Shown here one piece after another: positions 22,610-33,526 of a stretch of DNA of 64,000 nucleotides (the first letter of the stretch is position 1; the number at the start of each line of letters is the position of its first letter). Origin of the DNA: Tetraselmis striata (taxonomy: Eukaryota; Chlorophyta; Chlorodendrophyceae; Chlorodendrales; Chlorodendraceae); assembly GCA_006384855.1 (NCBI GenBank), contig VCJN01000610.1, positions 22,769-86,768 of the forward strand. The letters are read 5' to 3'. The notes under the pieces were generated by a model. That model was not told the origin of the DNA. It ran no database searches and was given only the letters and a program-made list of their open reading frames with translations. Made by a program: the position numbers and the translations under genes.

Positions 22610-23285
22610 CAGGGTTGTGCCGAACTCACATCGGCCGAGTTCGGTTCAGACCGAACTGAATTCAGGGAGTTCGGCCGAATACAGTTCGGACCGAACTGAA
22701 CCGCGGCTCGGGCCGAACCGAACAACTAAACTGTCCGAACTGCCCGAACCGAACTGAGTTCGGTCCGAACTAACACCGAACTGCGGTCTGAATATGCCTA
22801 GAACTGGCTGATGACCTGGGTAGCATGCATTGGCAACATGTTGCAGGCAACAGCTTGGTGTCGTCATATGCCTGCATGACCTCGTCGCCGCATTCATGAG
22901 ACTACATGATGGGCGTCGACTCCAAATATCATGTTGATAGTGGACATGGTTTAGGTTAGTTTCATTGGGTGTTTGAGTGTGGAAGTGTTGTTGTCTGCTG
23001 AACAGCTGGATGGCGGTCGGTGCACCAATTTGTGCACTTTATGTGGAGGGGTTATGAGGCGTGCGCGGCAAGTTTCTCGCCGTAGAACACCTTATCTCCA
23101 TGTACGGACGTTGCGGTAACTTGATGGCTGGGGTCATTTTTGATAAGTTACGGAGTAGTTCGGAGACCTCCTAGTTCAGACGATTTTCGAGGCAGTTTAG
23201 TCCGAACTGAGTTCGGAGGGTTCAGTTAGGTTTCGGCCCGAACTCCCGAACTATCCCGAACTGAACTGAGTTCGGCACAACCCTG
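22610..23285. mobile_element. Non-autonomous hAT-type DNA transposon (MITE), 676 bp
   Basis: Both ends carry the perfect 19-bp terminal inverted repeat CAGGGTTGTGCCGAACTCA (5' end 22610-22628; reverse complement at 23267-23285). It is flanked by a perfect 8-bp direct duplication GTTTCAAC at 22602-22609 and 23286-23293. A CAGGG start and an 8-bp target duplication are the hallmark of the hAT superfamily. Subterminal zones are packed with CCGAACT/AGTTCGG motifs in both orientations (22628-22790 and 23180-23270), probable transposase binding sites. There is no transposase ORF, so it must be mobilised in trans. The perfect duplication suggests a fairly recent insertion. Confidence 0.93.
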
Positions 23286-23749
23286 GTTTCAACCGGTGAA
23301 CTAAGTCACTGGTCCCACCGGGTTTTTGTATGGATTGCCCCGTCATCGCCCGTGAGCTCTGCGTTCCCGGCCGGGGAGCTACTTAGGACAGCCATCACCA
23401 GCTAGCCGGCCATTTTTCAGCTCGCTGCCTTCGGCACCGCCCTCCCATTTTCCGTTTTCGGCTCGCAGGCTCCTCTTCCGCCTTCCTCTCGCCCGCCCCT
23501 TTCGGTGAGCCCTCCTAGCCTCTTCAATGGCGCTTCTTCAATGTAAAGCTGCCTCCGACCTTTCTTGGCAAAACTATATTCGATTTCATGTTACTGCTGG
23601 AAATAATACGAGGATTTGCGGGCGCCGGGCGCTGCGGCTCATAATCAGCACTTTTCAGCCGCCGCAGCAGCAGCAGCAGCGCCGGTAGCAGAAGCCATCG
23701 AATAATAAGCCAGATCGAATAAGGAAAAAAAGCAGTAGTACCAGGTACG

Positions 23750-23792
23750 GGTACCTGTACTGGTTAGGGTTTTAAAACCCTATACAGGTACC
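23750..23792. repeat. Imperfect palindrome with algal-telomere-like core
   Basis: GGTACCTGTA ... AGGGTTTT is followed by AAAACCCT ... TACAGGTACC, giving two stem blocks of 8 and 10 bp, with an extra CTGGTT in the left arm. The centre reads TTAGGGTTTTAAAACCCTA. No coding function. Confidence 0.6.
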
Positions 23793-24280
23793 TGCAGCGG
23801 CCGTCATAATCAAATCATCATCAGGACCGGGCGGGCCGGGGCGGGCGGGCAGCTGGGCTGGCTTTTGGTGCTGATACATAATTCGCTGTTGAGCTTGCCA
23901 GGCTGGATCTTTGCACTAATGAAAATCTGCCAATCGGGATATCTTATTCCTTTCCTCACCACGACAACACCCTATATTCGTACATAACATTTATACCTCC
24001 CGTGAGACAAACTGATATGCACTTGCAGAAAGTACTAATTTTGAAACCTAGGAGTCGAGTGACCCTCGGGTCGTACAGTATAGATACGACACCGGGGATG
24101 ACACCTCGGACGGTGCCGATACCATGGGCCTGGGGAGCAGGCCTGTCGGCGGTCACGTACTGCGAGCGCCACCCTAGGCGCTCTGCATCGCGACCGAGCT
24201 CGCTCATTCGCTACCACACACGCCCAGCACCCACCCTCCTTCCGCTCCCCTCCTTGCCCCGCAACCTTCGCGTGAGAATA

Positions 24281-25126
24281 ATGGCTGCCATCATGTCCAG
24301 CATGGCCGTGAAGCCCGCCGTGCGCGGCCACATCGGGTCGGGTGTGCGCGGCCTCCGCGCGCTGCCCGCCGCGCCCCTGCGCTCCGCCACCCGCGTGGTC
24401 CGCGTGCGCGCCGAGGGCAAGGCGCAGGTCATCAAGCCCCTGAACGGCGACCCCTTCATCGGCATGCTCGAGACCCCCGTGACCTCCGCCCCCGTGGTCG
24501 CCGGCTACCTGTCCAACCTGCCCGCCTACCGCACCGGCGTGTCCCCCCTCCTGCGCGGCGTGGAGATCGGCCTCGCGCACGGCTTCCTGCTCGCGGGCCC
24601 CTTCATTAAGCTCGGACCGCTGCGCGACACCGACGCCGGTATCGTCTCCGGCTGCCTCTCCGCCGGCGGCCTGGTCGCCATCCTTACCGTGTGCCTCACC
24701 ATCTACGGCGCCGCCACCTTCCAGGTGGGCCACTTCCCGCGGTTTTTCTCGTTTGAATGCGCCCCACTTTTATAATTAGTAGTAGGTCTGAGCAGTGTTG
24801 TGACGCGGGGAAGGGGGATGGAAAGTTGGCGCACAACGCGCGCACGGCTGGGATTGGGCGCTATGGCGGGCTTGCCAGAGCAGCAGGGCAGCCCCAAAGA
24901 CTGCGATTCTTTGTTTCCTTTTTTCTTTGACTGAACTGCGGCGCCTTTCCCTCAGGGTGATGCCCCCGAGGTTGGTGTGAAGACGCTGACTGGCCGCGAC
25001 ATTGCACGCGACCCGCTCCAGTCGGCCGAGGGGTGGAGCAACTTTGCCTCCGGCTTTCTGGTCGGCGGCATGTCGGGCGTCGCCTGGGCTTACATCTGCA
25101 CCCAGATCCTGCCCTATTACTCTTAA
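24281..25126 (+). CDS. psaL: Photosystem I reaction centre subunit XI (PsaL), plastid precursor
   Basis: Nuclear gene of two exons, 24281-24724 and 24956-25126 (stop TAA), joined by a GT-AG intron in phase 0; product 204 aa. PsaL is a thylakoid membrane subunit at the photosystem I periphery; it binds chlorophyll and carotene and mediates trimer or light-harvesting contacts. Residues 1 to about 44 are Ala/Arg/Ser-rich without acidic residues, a chloroplast transit peptide ending near VVRVRAEGK. The mature part starts [19 protein letters not shown], a family signature, and has three hydrophobic helices at about 91-112, 118-147 and 176-200 ([19 protein letters not shown]). Length matches algal PsaL. 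The frame is open upstream to 24002, but the ATG at 24281 is chosen because it directly precedes the transit peptide. Confidence 0.97.
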
Positions 25127-25200
25127 ACCTCCCCTAGTAGCATCTCTAGCATCACGTCTTGGCTGGCAATAGATGAACAGCTCCCCTCCCGGAGACCTGA

Positions 25201-25205
25201 TGTAA
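25201..25205 (+). terminator. Putative poly(A) signal of psaL (TGTAA)
   Basis: TGTAA lies 75 nt after the psaL stop codon. This pentamer is the usual chlorophyte polyadenylation signal. Confidence 0.55.
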
Positions 25206-25209
25206 TATG

Positions 25210-26100
25210 TACATGAAGCAGCTGCACACCTCCTCCCCGGGGACCCCATTGCCATGCGCCCAAAACCGCTCCTCGGCAACATTTGCCTCCCTTTTCTCCC
25301 TCACATCCAGGGCGCCACCTGCTGATTTTACTGCGCCAGTCATCATTCGCTGATGCGTGCAGGGTGGCTGCCGCCTCGCAGGGATTTAGTCATTAGAAGG
25401 CGCACCTCCCGTGGCATCCAACTACTCATTCGTGCGGCTGAAGTGGCATCTGGCCAGTGGGGATTATCAATCATAGTTGTGCGTGTGGGATAGCATGATC
25501 GGCAGTATAACTCTTGACACAGTGAGAAACAACACTTGTCAGCCGAGTGATTCCGCATGCATACTTAGAGGGACGGATATCAAACACAGAGCTGGACGTG
25601 TGGTACAGGCATTTAAGAGCATCAGCGATGCATGCACATGTATCCACTGGATCTTTGCTGCCAGCAGTGTCGCGGTACTGTGTGCACTGCCATGATGAGA
25701 CTGCTTGGCTCTGCTACAAGCACCTGGACACAATTAAACATCCGTGCAATATTTGTTCCTGGGATTGGGGTAAACTACGCTGACGCTTTGCGCACAGGAT
25801 CAGCATGCACATTACCTCGGTGTTTCTCCGATGTCCTTCCGTTGGTCAGTCCCAATTCCTAATTGGTGAAGCGATGAGCATCCCATGGTCCCATCCATCA
25901 TTCCGTGTTTGCATGCACTACTACAGGATTTATTGTGTGGCGGCGGTGCTGCTCTGCGGCTGCGGACTGTGTTGGTACCAATAACGCTATCCGCAATTTA
26001 TTGTGGGTGAGCCAAACTGTGATCTGGCTTGGGCTCGTGGTGGAGATCACGGTAGCAATCTAAATGCAATGTGTTCCTCTCACACGGATATCAGCCGCCA
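25210..26100. other. Intergenic, no gene identified
   Basis: Between psaL and the copia remnant. It holds only short frames, and I see no RNA gene or repeat. Confidence 0.4.
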
Positions 26101-26109
26101 GCTGCGTTG

Positions 26110-26265
26110 GTAGCAGGGGAATCCCCTGGTGACCAACAGATCTACGAAGAGGCTCTCGCCTCACCTCATGCTGCCGAATGGCAACTAGCCATACAAGCCA
26201 AATATGATTCCCTCATCAGCCACTCGGCGGCAGATGCTGCCGTTAGGCATGCTTTGACTGCCTAG
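26110..26265 (+). pseudogene. Ty1/copia polyprotein fragment (start of reverse transcriptase region)
   Basis: The frame encodes IYEEALASPHAAEWQLAIQA followed by KYDSLISH. This matches the copia motif of the form P-x-T-Y-x-E-A-x-x-S-P-x-A-x-x-W-x-x-A-(M/I)-x-x-E-x-x-S-L that precedes the reverse transcriptase core. Nothing of the catalytic domain follows; the frame runs into a repeat at 26230 and stops at 26263-26265. A short dead fragment, not a working element. Confidence 0.6.
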
Positions 26266-26499
26266 ACGGCTGCAACCATTTAGTATGCGGGGTTGCATGG
26301 CATAGAAGGGATATGAACACGCACCGGCTTGATGATACTATACGGATTGCAACGCAGTACCGCTAATACCTGATATTTGCTGGCGGCACGCCGCAGATTG
26401 CTGCAGCGCTGCACCGCAGATGCTGCCTTTAGGCATGCTTTATTTGCCTAGATGGCTGCAACCCATTTAGTATGCAGGGTTGCATGGCATGGAAGGGAT
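26230..26499. repeat. Direct repeat of about 84 bp, two copies
   Basis: 26230-26312 and 26416-26499 share GCAGATGCTGCC, TTAGGCATGCTTT, TGCCTAGA, GGCTGCAACC, ATTTAGTATGC and GGTTGCATGGCAT, with scattered substitutions; about 103 bp lies between. The first copy overlaps the end of the copia fragment. Confidence 0.8.
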
Positions 26500-26899
26500 G
26501 GCGGCTCGTGCTGACACTGGGCCAGCTGACTGAACTGCATGATGAGCAAGCATGGCACCGCGCGGGATCTAGATCCGCCGAGTGGATTGCGGGTTGGGTC
26601 GACATCCTTGGCGCGCATGCCATGTGTGTATCTGTCTCGGCATTCGTTACGGATGGCCTCACCTTTGTTCCGGAGCTCCGCGATCACAACATTTAGATAC
26701 ACAAGGACGTGTTGGGTGCCATGCGCTCTCCATGAGAGATATCATGTCATGCTACCATGTGAACAACGATCGTCCCGTTGCATGACAGCAGATCCGTGTT
26801 CACTGCAATGGAAGGCGTGGCCGGCAACAGTGCCGAGGCCAATGCGCAATGCTGCGCAGCTGCGGACCGCAGGGTGACACCTAACGCACATCCGTTGGC

Positions 26900-26904
26900 T
26901 TACA
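26900..26904 (-). terminator. Putative poly(A) signal (TGTAA on minus strand)
   Basis: TTACA on the plus strand lies 260 nt downstream of the stop codon of the minus-strand gene ending at 27164. Confidence 0.35.
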
Positions 26905-27163
26905 ATAGCTGTCTAAGCTTAGCTATGCACCAGGCAGCCCTCTCGGAGCCCAGCATGAAGCAGGGACGGCACGGCAGGCCGCGCAGCCCTCTCACGAATC
27001 TCTCATCTCCCTCTCGCGGCCTTGCATGGCGTCATCCACACTGCAGCCGCAGTGACGGCAGGGCCAGCTGGACAAGATTCGCACACGCCCATCCGTGCGG
27101 TAGAGAATCTCCCGCAAGATAGAGCAAGCGCATCCCGGCTGCATCTTATTGGGGTCGGTGTGC

Positions 27164-29329
27164 TCATCGAGTGGGGGCCTGCAGCAAACACACCGCAGTC
27201 ATGTCAGCCGAGCAGCGCGCATGTCTCACAAGCACACTGAGGGCAGGCCACGCATGCGATTGTCATCGGCATGCAGGCAACCCCAAGCCGCGCCGCACCT
27301 GGTTGTAGCCAGAGGTGTCCTTCTTCTTCGACTTGGCAGCCCTCGCCTTGGCCTCCTTGGCCGCAATCGACGAGATTTTCCCGGACTTCGGTCTGCTCAT
27401 GCTCTTCTGCTTTGCGGCCTTCTTTGCGAGCTGCGCCTTGATCTGCCGTCATCCGCGGGCACGCCGTGCATGCGTCAGAGAGACAGCTACTGAGGCACAG
27501 GGCACAGGTAGGACAAAGGCACACATGCCGCCAGTGCCGCGGAGGCGTACCTTCTCAGGGTCCATCTCCGTTGAGTCCTCGCCAGCCGCGGCATCGTCGC
27601 TGTCGTTCTTCGCGCCATCCGCGGGCTCAGGCGCGGCCGGAGGCTGCCCCCCTGCGACGGCGGCGGGGAGCTGCTCCTGCTGCTTCTTCTTCTCCTTCTT
27701 CTTCCTCTTCTTCTCGGCCTTGGCCTCCGCACTCTCCTCCGTGCTGGGGGCCAGTCCCAGCTCGTTCAGCACGGCATCCAGATCCTCCATCTCCTTCTTC
27801 TTCATTTCCTGCGGTCCGCAAGCCCAGCATGGCAGGTAAAAAAGCGCACCATCACGCAAAAGGACAAAGGACATACACCGCCATTGGCAGACGACACGCG
27901 CACGCACCTTCTTTGAGAGCTGCCGCTCCGGCTCTACAACGGGCGGCGGCGGGGGTGCCGACACAGGCTGCGCCTCCTCCTCCGCGTCTTTGGCCCCCTC
28001 ATCCTCTGCATGGCAGACGGCGCACACCGGATGAGCACTCGCACACAGCGTTGGAATGTCCCCCGTGACCTGCTCTCACTCCATCACAGCCATAAGTACT
28101 GTCACGTCAGCTCCCATAATGGGAGAGCAACTCTTTCCTACATTTGTGTTGATCTGGTGATAAGCCTGTTTACGTTTTTCAGCGAGAGGGCAGCATGTGC
28201 TCTCTTGATAAACAGTTGTTGCAATGGAGCCAGCACCGGTAGCATTTTTGTCGGTGAATCTACCTGATCCCATGGCAGCAACGGTACACAAATATAATAT
28301 CACAATAACGGCACAGCAAACATCGTTGTCCTCTAATCTCTACCACTGCCAGGTACAAAGCAAAGGGACGTGCTGGTGAAGTGGACAACATCTGCCAGAT
28401 CAAAGGAGCAACACTGGCACGCAGCGGGTCGATCAACCACAGGCCATGCATGGATGGACAGCAGCAGAGCGGCCGCTGGGAGCATCCTGACATCACCGCC
28501 TTATTGTGTGTATAGTGTGGATCCCTTTAAAGCACAGCGAGGAAGCATCCGGCTCTGTGTGATCAGCCGTGGAATCGGCTAAAAGGGACTATGGCATGCG
28601 CAGCCGGGGGGCAGCCGCACCCTCGTGCTCATCCTCATGCTCCTCCTCGTGCTCGTCTACTTCGTCCCATCGCCCGTGCGCCTCAAGCTCGGCCTCCTTC
28701 AAGGGCGCCGCGCCGCACGGTAAGCCGCGCCATCCCAAGGTGGTGCTCGGTCAGGCAGGCAAAGATGACAGTAACCCCCCCCCCCCCCCCCCCTGGGGCA
28801 AGGCATGTGATGCAGCGTGGCGCACCTTGTCACTGTCGTGCTCCTCCTCCTCCTCCTCCTCCTCGTGATCCGGCGCAGTGTCTGCAGGGATCAGCTGCAC
28901 ATCGATGGAGATTCGTCTCAACCTCCTGCCCTCCGCACACTCGCACAGACCCCAGACGAGCTCACACGGCTTTGGCTACAGTGGCAGGTTTTTTTGGTTC
29001 CGCCGGTCTCGCAGGCGAAAGTGTGCGCAGGGCAGCGGAATAGAGGGGGGGGGGGGGGGGGGGTTGGGATGTGGTACGCGTGCGTCGGTGGGACTTACGC
29101 CTTCGAAGGAGGGCAGCGGCGCGGCGTGAAAGCCGTCGTCGTCGTCCGTGTCGCAATCCGCCCAGTTGGAGACGCTTATCGACGGCTGCGAAAAGATGGC
29201 CTGCTCCAGCGCCTCCGCCGCCTTGTCCGCTTTCTTCTTGTCCTTGGACTTCTTCTTCTCCTCCTTCTTTTTGTCCTTCTTAGAGGTCTTCTGCAACGCC
29301 GCGAAGGCGTTTGCTGTGGCAAGACTCAT
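27164..29329 (-). CDS. Lys/Glu-rich coiled-coil protein of 323 aa, function unknown
   Basis: Seven exons fit with consistent phase and GT-AG borders: 29329-29099, 28975-28826, 28696-28621, 28005-27908, 27808-27551, 27442-27299, 27178-27164 (TGA). The protein starts MSLATANAFAALQ, then has a basic Lys-rich segment (residues 14-35), a motif NWADCDTDDDDGF (55-67), acidic blocks including a Glu run near residue 118, a Pro run, and a helical Lys/Glu/Ala region (MKKKEMEDLDAVLNELGL). The C-terminus is basic (SMSRPKSGKISSIAAKEAKA) and ends GYNQAPTR. Charge pattern and lack of a signal peptide suggest a nuclear or nucleolar protein; that is inference. Exons 2 and 3 have weak acceptors, so their starts are the least certain. 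It is divergent from the gene at 30580. Confidence 0.72.
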
Positions 29330-30579
29330 GTTCTACCGCGTGGGCTGGCCTGTCTAGCTGCTGCCAGTTGTGTCCTGCCTGCGTGGTCGGTCGTCTGCTG
29401 ATCGTCCGCGTGCGCTGCAGTACTTTATGGTGGTGCCTCGCGGTAGCGGCGCGACAGCTCCTCGTTCAAAAGGCGCAGATAGGCGTAATTCAGCGGGCGC
29501 CGATGGGTGGAGCTTGAAGCAGCGCTATATCACGTTTGACAGGTCCACGGTGGCGAGCCCCCCGCAGCCACGTCCGGCAGCGCACCCAGAAAGGTCGCGA
29601 AGAGGCTGCGTGCTGTCGTAAGCTGCAAGTTGTTTCTTGGCTGACGGGGTGCGGGCAGTCGGCGGCGGAAGCGATGGAGATGCTTCCAAAATAATAGAAA
29701 AGGAGCGACGAAGCTGTGCTGTGTCAAAGCGGCGCCAGTTTCTGCAGCAGCAAGCTTAGAAATGCACGGGTTGAGCCGTGGGAGCGTCGCCGATATAGCA
29801 GCACGAACAGTTGCGGCTCTGTAAGACTGTGAGTGGGACAATGATATGTTGCTGCGTGGAGAAGTGCACCAGCTGCGCCGGGGTAGCGGACTGCTGATCC
29901 AAGTGTGGCGGCGCAAAAGCGCGCCGCGCGCCGACTCGCCGCGTTCGGCGCCGGCCGGGCCAGCGCCGCGGGAAGCAGTTGGCGCCGCATAAAAAAACAT
30001 ACATACGGCTTCGGGCGACGCGCCGTCGACTGCTGTTCGCGCCAGCATCAGCAGAAAGGCTGATTGGTTAAAAATTAGGGCTTTTAGGGTAATACAAAGC
30101 GCATCATGCCCAAAGTTTGGAAATAGCTGCTAAATCACGCATTCTATCCGGACCGTGATGTAGTCGCTATAATATTGCGATTATATCACACCCCGCAGAC
30201 CATTGGCAAGGAGAGAATGGCGCGCGTGGCTGTCGTGGCGAAGTCGCTGGCGCGACTCCGAATCTCCGCCCTCACCTGATGTCGAACTCAGTCGGGCCGG
30301 GGGCTCTGGACGACGCGACTTCCGACTCGACTACATGTACTGGTAGCTATCGTTAGTAGGACTTGGGATTACTCCTGCTATCGTGCCCCTGACTTGGCCG
30401 CCTCCAGTGTCCAGTCACCATCTCTACGATATTGAGGGCACGCAGCACTACTGCGCTGCCCGCCGTCGGTTCCACAGCATATTACGACGGAAGCACGGGC
30501 TGCCACTGCATTACACAGCATAAACTCAGCGAGCAACGGCAACAGCGCGGCGGCCTTGGTTCAGTTCAGGGCAGTAGCG
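29330..30579. other. Divergent intergenic region between two genes
   Basis: 1.25 kb between oppositely oriented start codons, so it should hold both promoters and 5' leaders. There is no clear TATA element and no other gene; long minus-strand frames near 29530-30050 are GC-rich shadows. Confidence 0.45.
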
Positions 30580-33147
30580 ATGTCGCTCCAGGGGGGCGCG
30601 ATTGGGGAGAACGTGACGGAGGCAGCGGAGGCTTGCGGTAATGGCGAGGCACAGCCTCCTCCGCCCAAGCGGGCGCGCGCCGAGGAACCAGAGGCACAGC
30701 CCGACAATGCAGCACCCACGCCACCCGAGCCAGCTCCCCCGGTTTACACCGAGGACAACCCACCGCCACCACCGCCGGGGTCGCCCTCAGGTAGGTCGCC
30801 ACCGTTGCACGGCCTCCAGCCCGAGGGTAGGCAGCTGCGACAAGGCGGTGCCGAGCGTGCCGTCCAGTGCCGAGGAGTCAGCGTGCCGTTGTGGAGCTGA
30901 GCGAGTGGCTGTGGCGTTGTCGTCGGCTGAAGGGACTCCCGCTATCGACGCGGAGCCGGCGTTGCAGCGGATAACCACGCACATACAGTCACGCGCCAAG
31001 CTGGGGAAGGCGGTGGCGCTCGTCCAGAAGCTGCTTGCGTCAGAGAGCTGCCGGCCTCGTCACGCTTGCATGCTGCTGCAGGTCGTGGACGCGTCCCTCA
31101 ACACAGAGGTGGGCTGACACCCACACAGGGATGCAGGCGTACTGCCACCTATCACCAGCTCCCGCTGTGATCGCCTGGTCCACATGTACGTGAAGGTATG
31201 CGTGTGTATTGTTCTGGCAACACGGACTGTTCACCTTGGGAGAGTGATATCGGCCCCTGCAGGCTTGGGCGGAGCCGGCCTCAAGAAGAGAGTACCGCCG
31301 ACTGTTCAAGGCGCTGGATGAGCACTCATCGGTGCTGCCCCCTCCCCCTCCCTGCCTCCCCCCCCCCTGTCAAATATATGAAGCAGTTCTTTGGGCATCT
31401 AGGCAACTTGTGCTCTCTGGCCCCATCTCTCACCACTGCCGGCCCGCGCCCCGTGCCGGCGCCAAGCAGCTGTTTGATGACTCCCAGCGGAGCCACCTGG
31501 ACGTGTACAGGATGCGCGCCATCACCCGCAACGCCTTGATCGGCACAGATGACAGCTTTATGTTCAACAAACTGATCGGGGAGATCAAGGTGAGGGTTGC
31601 AAACATCCTGACCTGGTGGACATGGCCGGCATACCCGATCCTCTATACCCCCCCCCCCCCCCCCCCCCCCCCGGGGTAACCTGCTATCGATGCCCCCTCC
31701 TGACTGCCACTTGCCCCACACCCCCCGCCCTCTCACCTAGGGATTGCTCCGCAAGTCCCCAGAAGTTGATCCAGAGTACAATGGCCACGTCTATTCCGAG
31801 CTCAAGGTGACACTTTCATCCCCCCCTCGTCATCCGATCACATCCTGGTCCGTCCACCACAGCACCATGCTGCGCTCTACACCGTGAACGACCCGCCCTT
31901 GACGACAAGCCTGGGTGTGCATGCGCAGAGCCGGATGTCGGAGCTGCGTGGCGGTGGCTACCAAGGAGACCAGAGGTGAGGAGGGTTGCCATGCTTGCGC
32001 TGCGCATACTGCTCATCCCATGTACATTCGTATTCACGCCATCACGCGCTGGATGCTACCAGGACGGGCGCTACCATGAGCACTTTGGGTTCGCAATATG
32101 ACGAAGGAAGGCGATGTTGATACGGAAATATGTCAGAAAACACAGACATGGCACAGAATCCCCAGCTCAATGTTGCAGTTCATCGACAACGGTTCATTAC
32201 TGTTGCAATCCGCAAAGCCAATTCAGTCTCACGGCATCGACACACATCGCGCCCTACATATCCTGTCTAACCTCGCCCCGCTCCCTGTCGGTTTGTCCGT
32301 ACCCTCAGCCTGGTGACCTGGAGCGCTGAGGAGGCGGACCTGATGATGAAGGACGCCATCCTGGACTGCCTGGACGCGGTGAGGGAGCACTGCTACCACA
32401 AGCAGTGGGCGCAGACCTCGGTGGACCTGGCCATGCTGGTAACCCCCCCCCCCCCCCCCCCCCCCCTCCCCGCCTGCCTTCCATCAGCAAGCGGCATGAA
32501 CGCGCCCGCGTCATGACAGTCCGGCGGGCATGCTGCCCTGACACGTGCCGCCGCGTACGACAGGACGCCTGGGAGCAGATGTCGAAGTTCTGCGGATCGC
32601 AGCGGGAGCGCGTGCGGGGCTTCAAGGTCTTTGTCACGGAGCAGCGAGCCAAGCGAAAGCAGGTACGAGTGGCGCTGCCGCCCTCGCCGCACCTGTAGCG
32701 GCATCTCATCCAAGCGCAGCGTCGGATTTCAATCCCGTATGCGGAGCATTACTGAGTTACACGTGCACCGGTAGCAGATGCTCTGTGCATGGCTGCAGAC
32801 TGCGCCGCATTGGTTGGGTGGTGAGCGGCGCTGACCTCTGTGGCGGATGGCAGGGCCTGAGCGCGAAGGACGCGGGGACGTACACAACCGCCTTTGAGCA
32901 GGCCAGGTCCGCGTGGTCCACATCCAAGGTGCGACCCCCCGGGATCCGGTGCCTCCAGCCTACAGATGGGTGATGTACCGAGTCGCGCATCGGCTCGTAG
33001 TGTGTCCCATCCAGACACGTGTCACGTTTTCGGATAGGTTCGATCGGGAAGCGCCAAGTTGTGCGTGTGCGGCGGATGCGGCAGGTGTCTCACCGCGGAA
33101 ACGTTGGCGGCGGCGGCGACCACAAGACGGAGACATGGCTTGGGTAG
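30580..33147 (+). CDS. Conserved-looking unknown protein, about ten exons
   Basis: Exons: 30580-30790, about 30897-31108, 31263-31331, 31470-31589, 31741-31806, 31871-31976, 32309-32438, 32564-32662, 32854-32928, 33085-33147 (TAG). The N-terminus is Pro/Glu-rich with a basic KRARAEEPE patch. The rest is helical and protein-like: HIQSRAKLGKAVALVQKLL, LDVYRMRAITRNALIGTDDS, LVTWSAEEADLMMKDAILDC, DAWEQMSKFCGSQRERV, ending VGGGGDHKTETWLG. Most junction phases agree, which supports one gene. Between exons 6 and 7 a peptide DGRYHEHFGFA (32063-32095) looks coding but cannot be joined in phase with canonical sites. I do not recognise the family; a nuclear role is only a guess. Poly-C runs mark two introns (31648-31672, 32443-32466). 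Confidence 0.72.
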
Positions 33148-33526
33148 TCGCGGCACCAAGTTGCCTGGGTAGTTGCCAGGAGGAGCGAGTCCCGTGGCCT
33201 GCACGATACGAGTGCCAGTTGCAGTGTGGCGCATGACAGTGCCGGCGCGCTGAGTGGCATGCGCATGCAGCAGCGGCATCCTGACGTAACCCGAGGAACA
33301 AGCAGAGCAGTCCTGCACAGAGTCGGGGACGTATAAGCCGCCCTATTAAGACCGTCCTTACAGGGCTTAAATCAGCATGTCCATACGGTCAGTGTCAGCT
33401 TCTATTATTTCCTTCAGCAGCGTGCCAGCGTTCTGTCTGGCACCGCCCTCATGTTTCCATTCCGAGCGTTGGTTTTGGCTTGTAAGAACGCATCACGTCG
33501 GCAAGCAGTGCGATGCCGCCCCAGCC
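33148..33526. terminator. Tail-to-tail 3' region with two opposed poly(A) signals
   Basis: The 379 bp between two convergent stop codons contains TTACA at 33358-33362 (TGTAA for the minus-strand acetyltransferase gene, 165 nt after its stop) and TGTAA at 33481-33485 (plus strand). The order implies overlapping antisense 3' ends. Confidence 0.4.

Noticed and set aside
28569..29401. Plus-strand Ser/Leu-rich ORFs
   Set aside because: Antisense shadows of the Lys/Glu-rich exons of the minus-strand gene.
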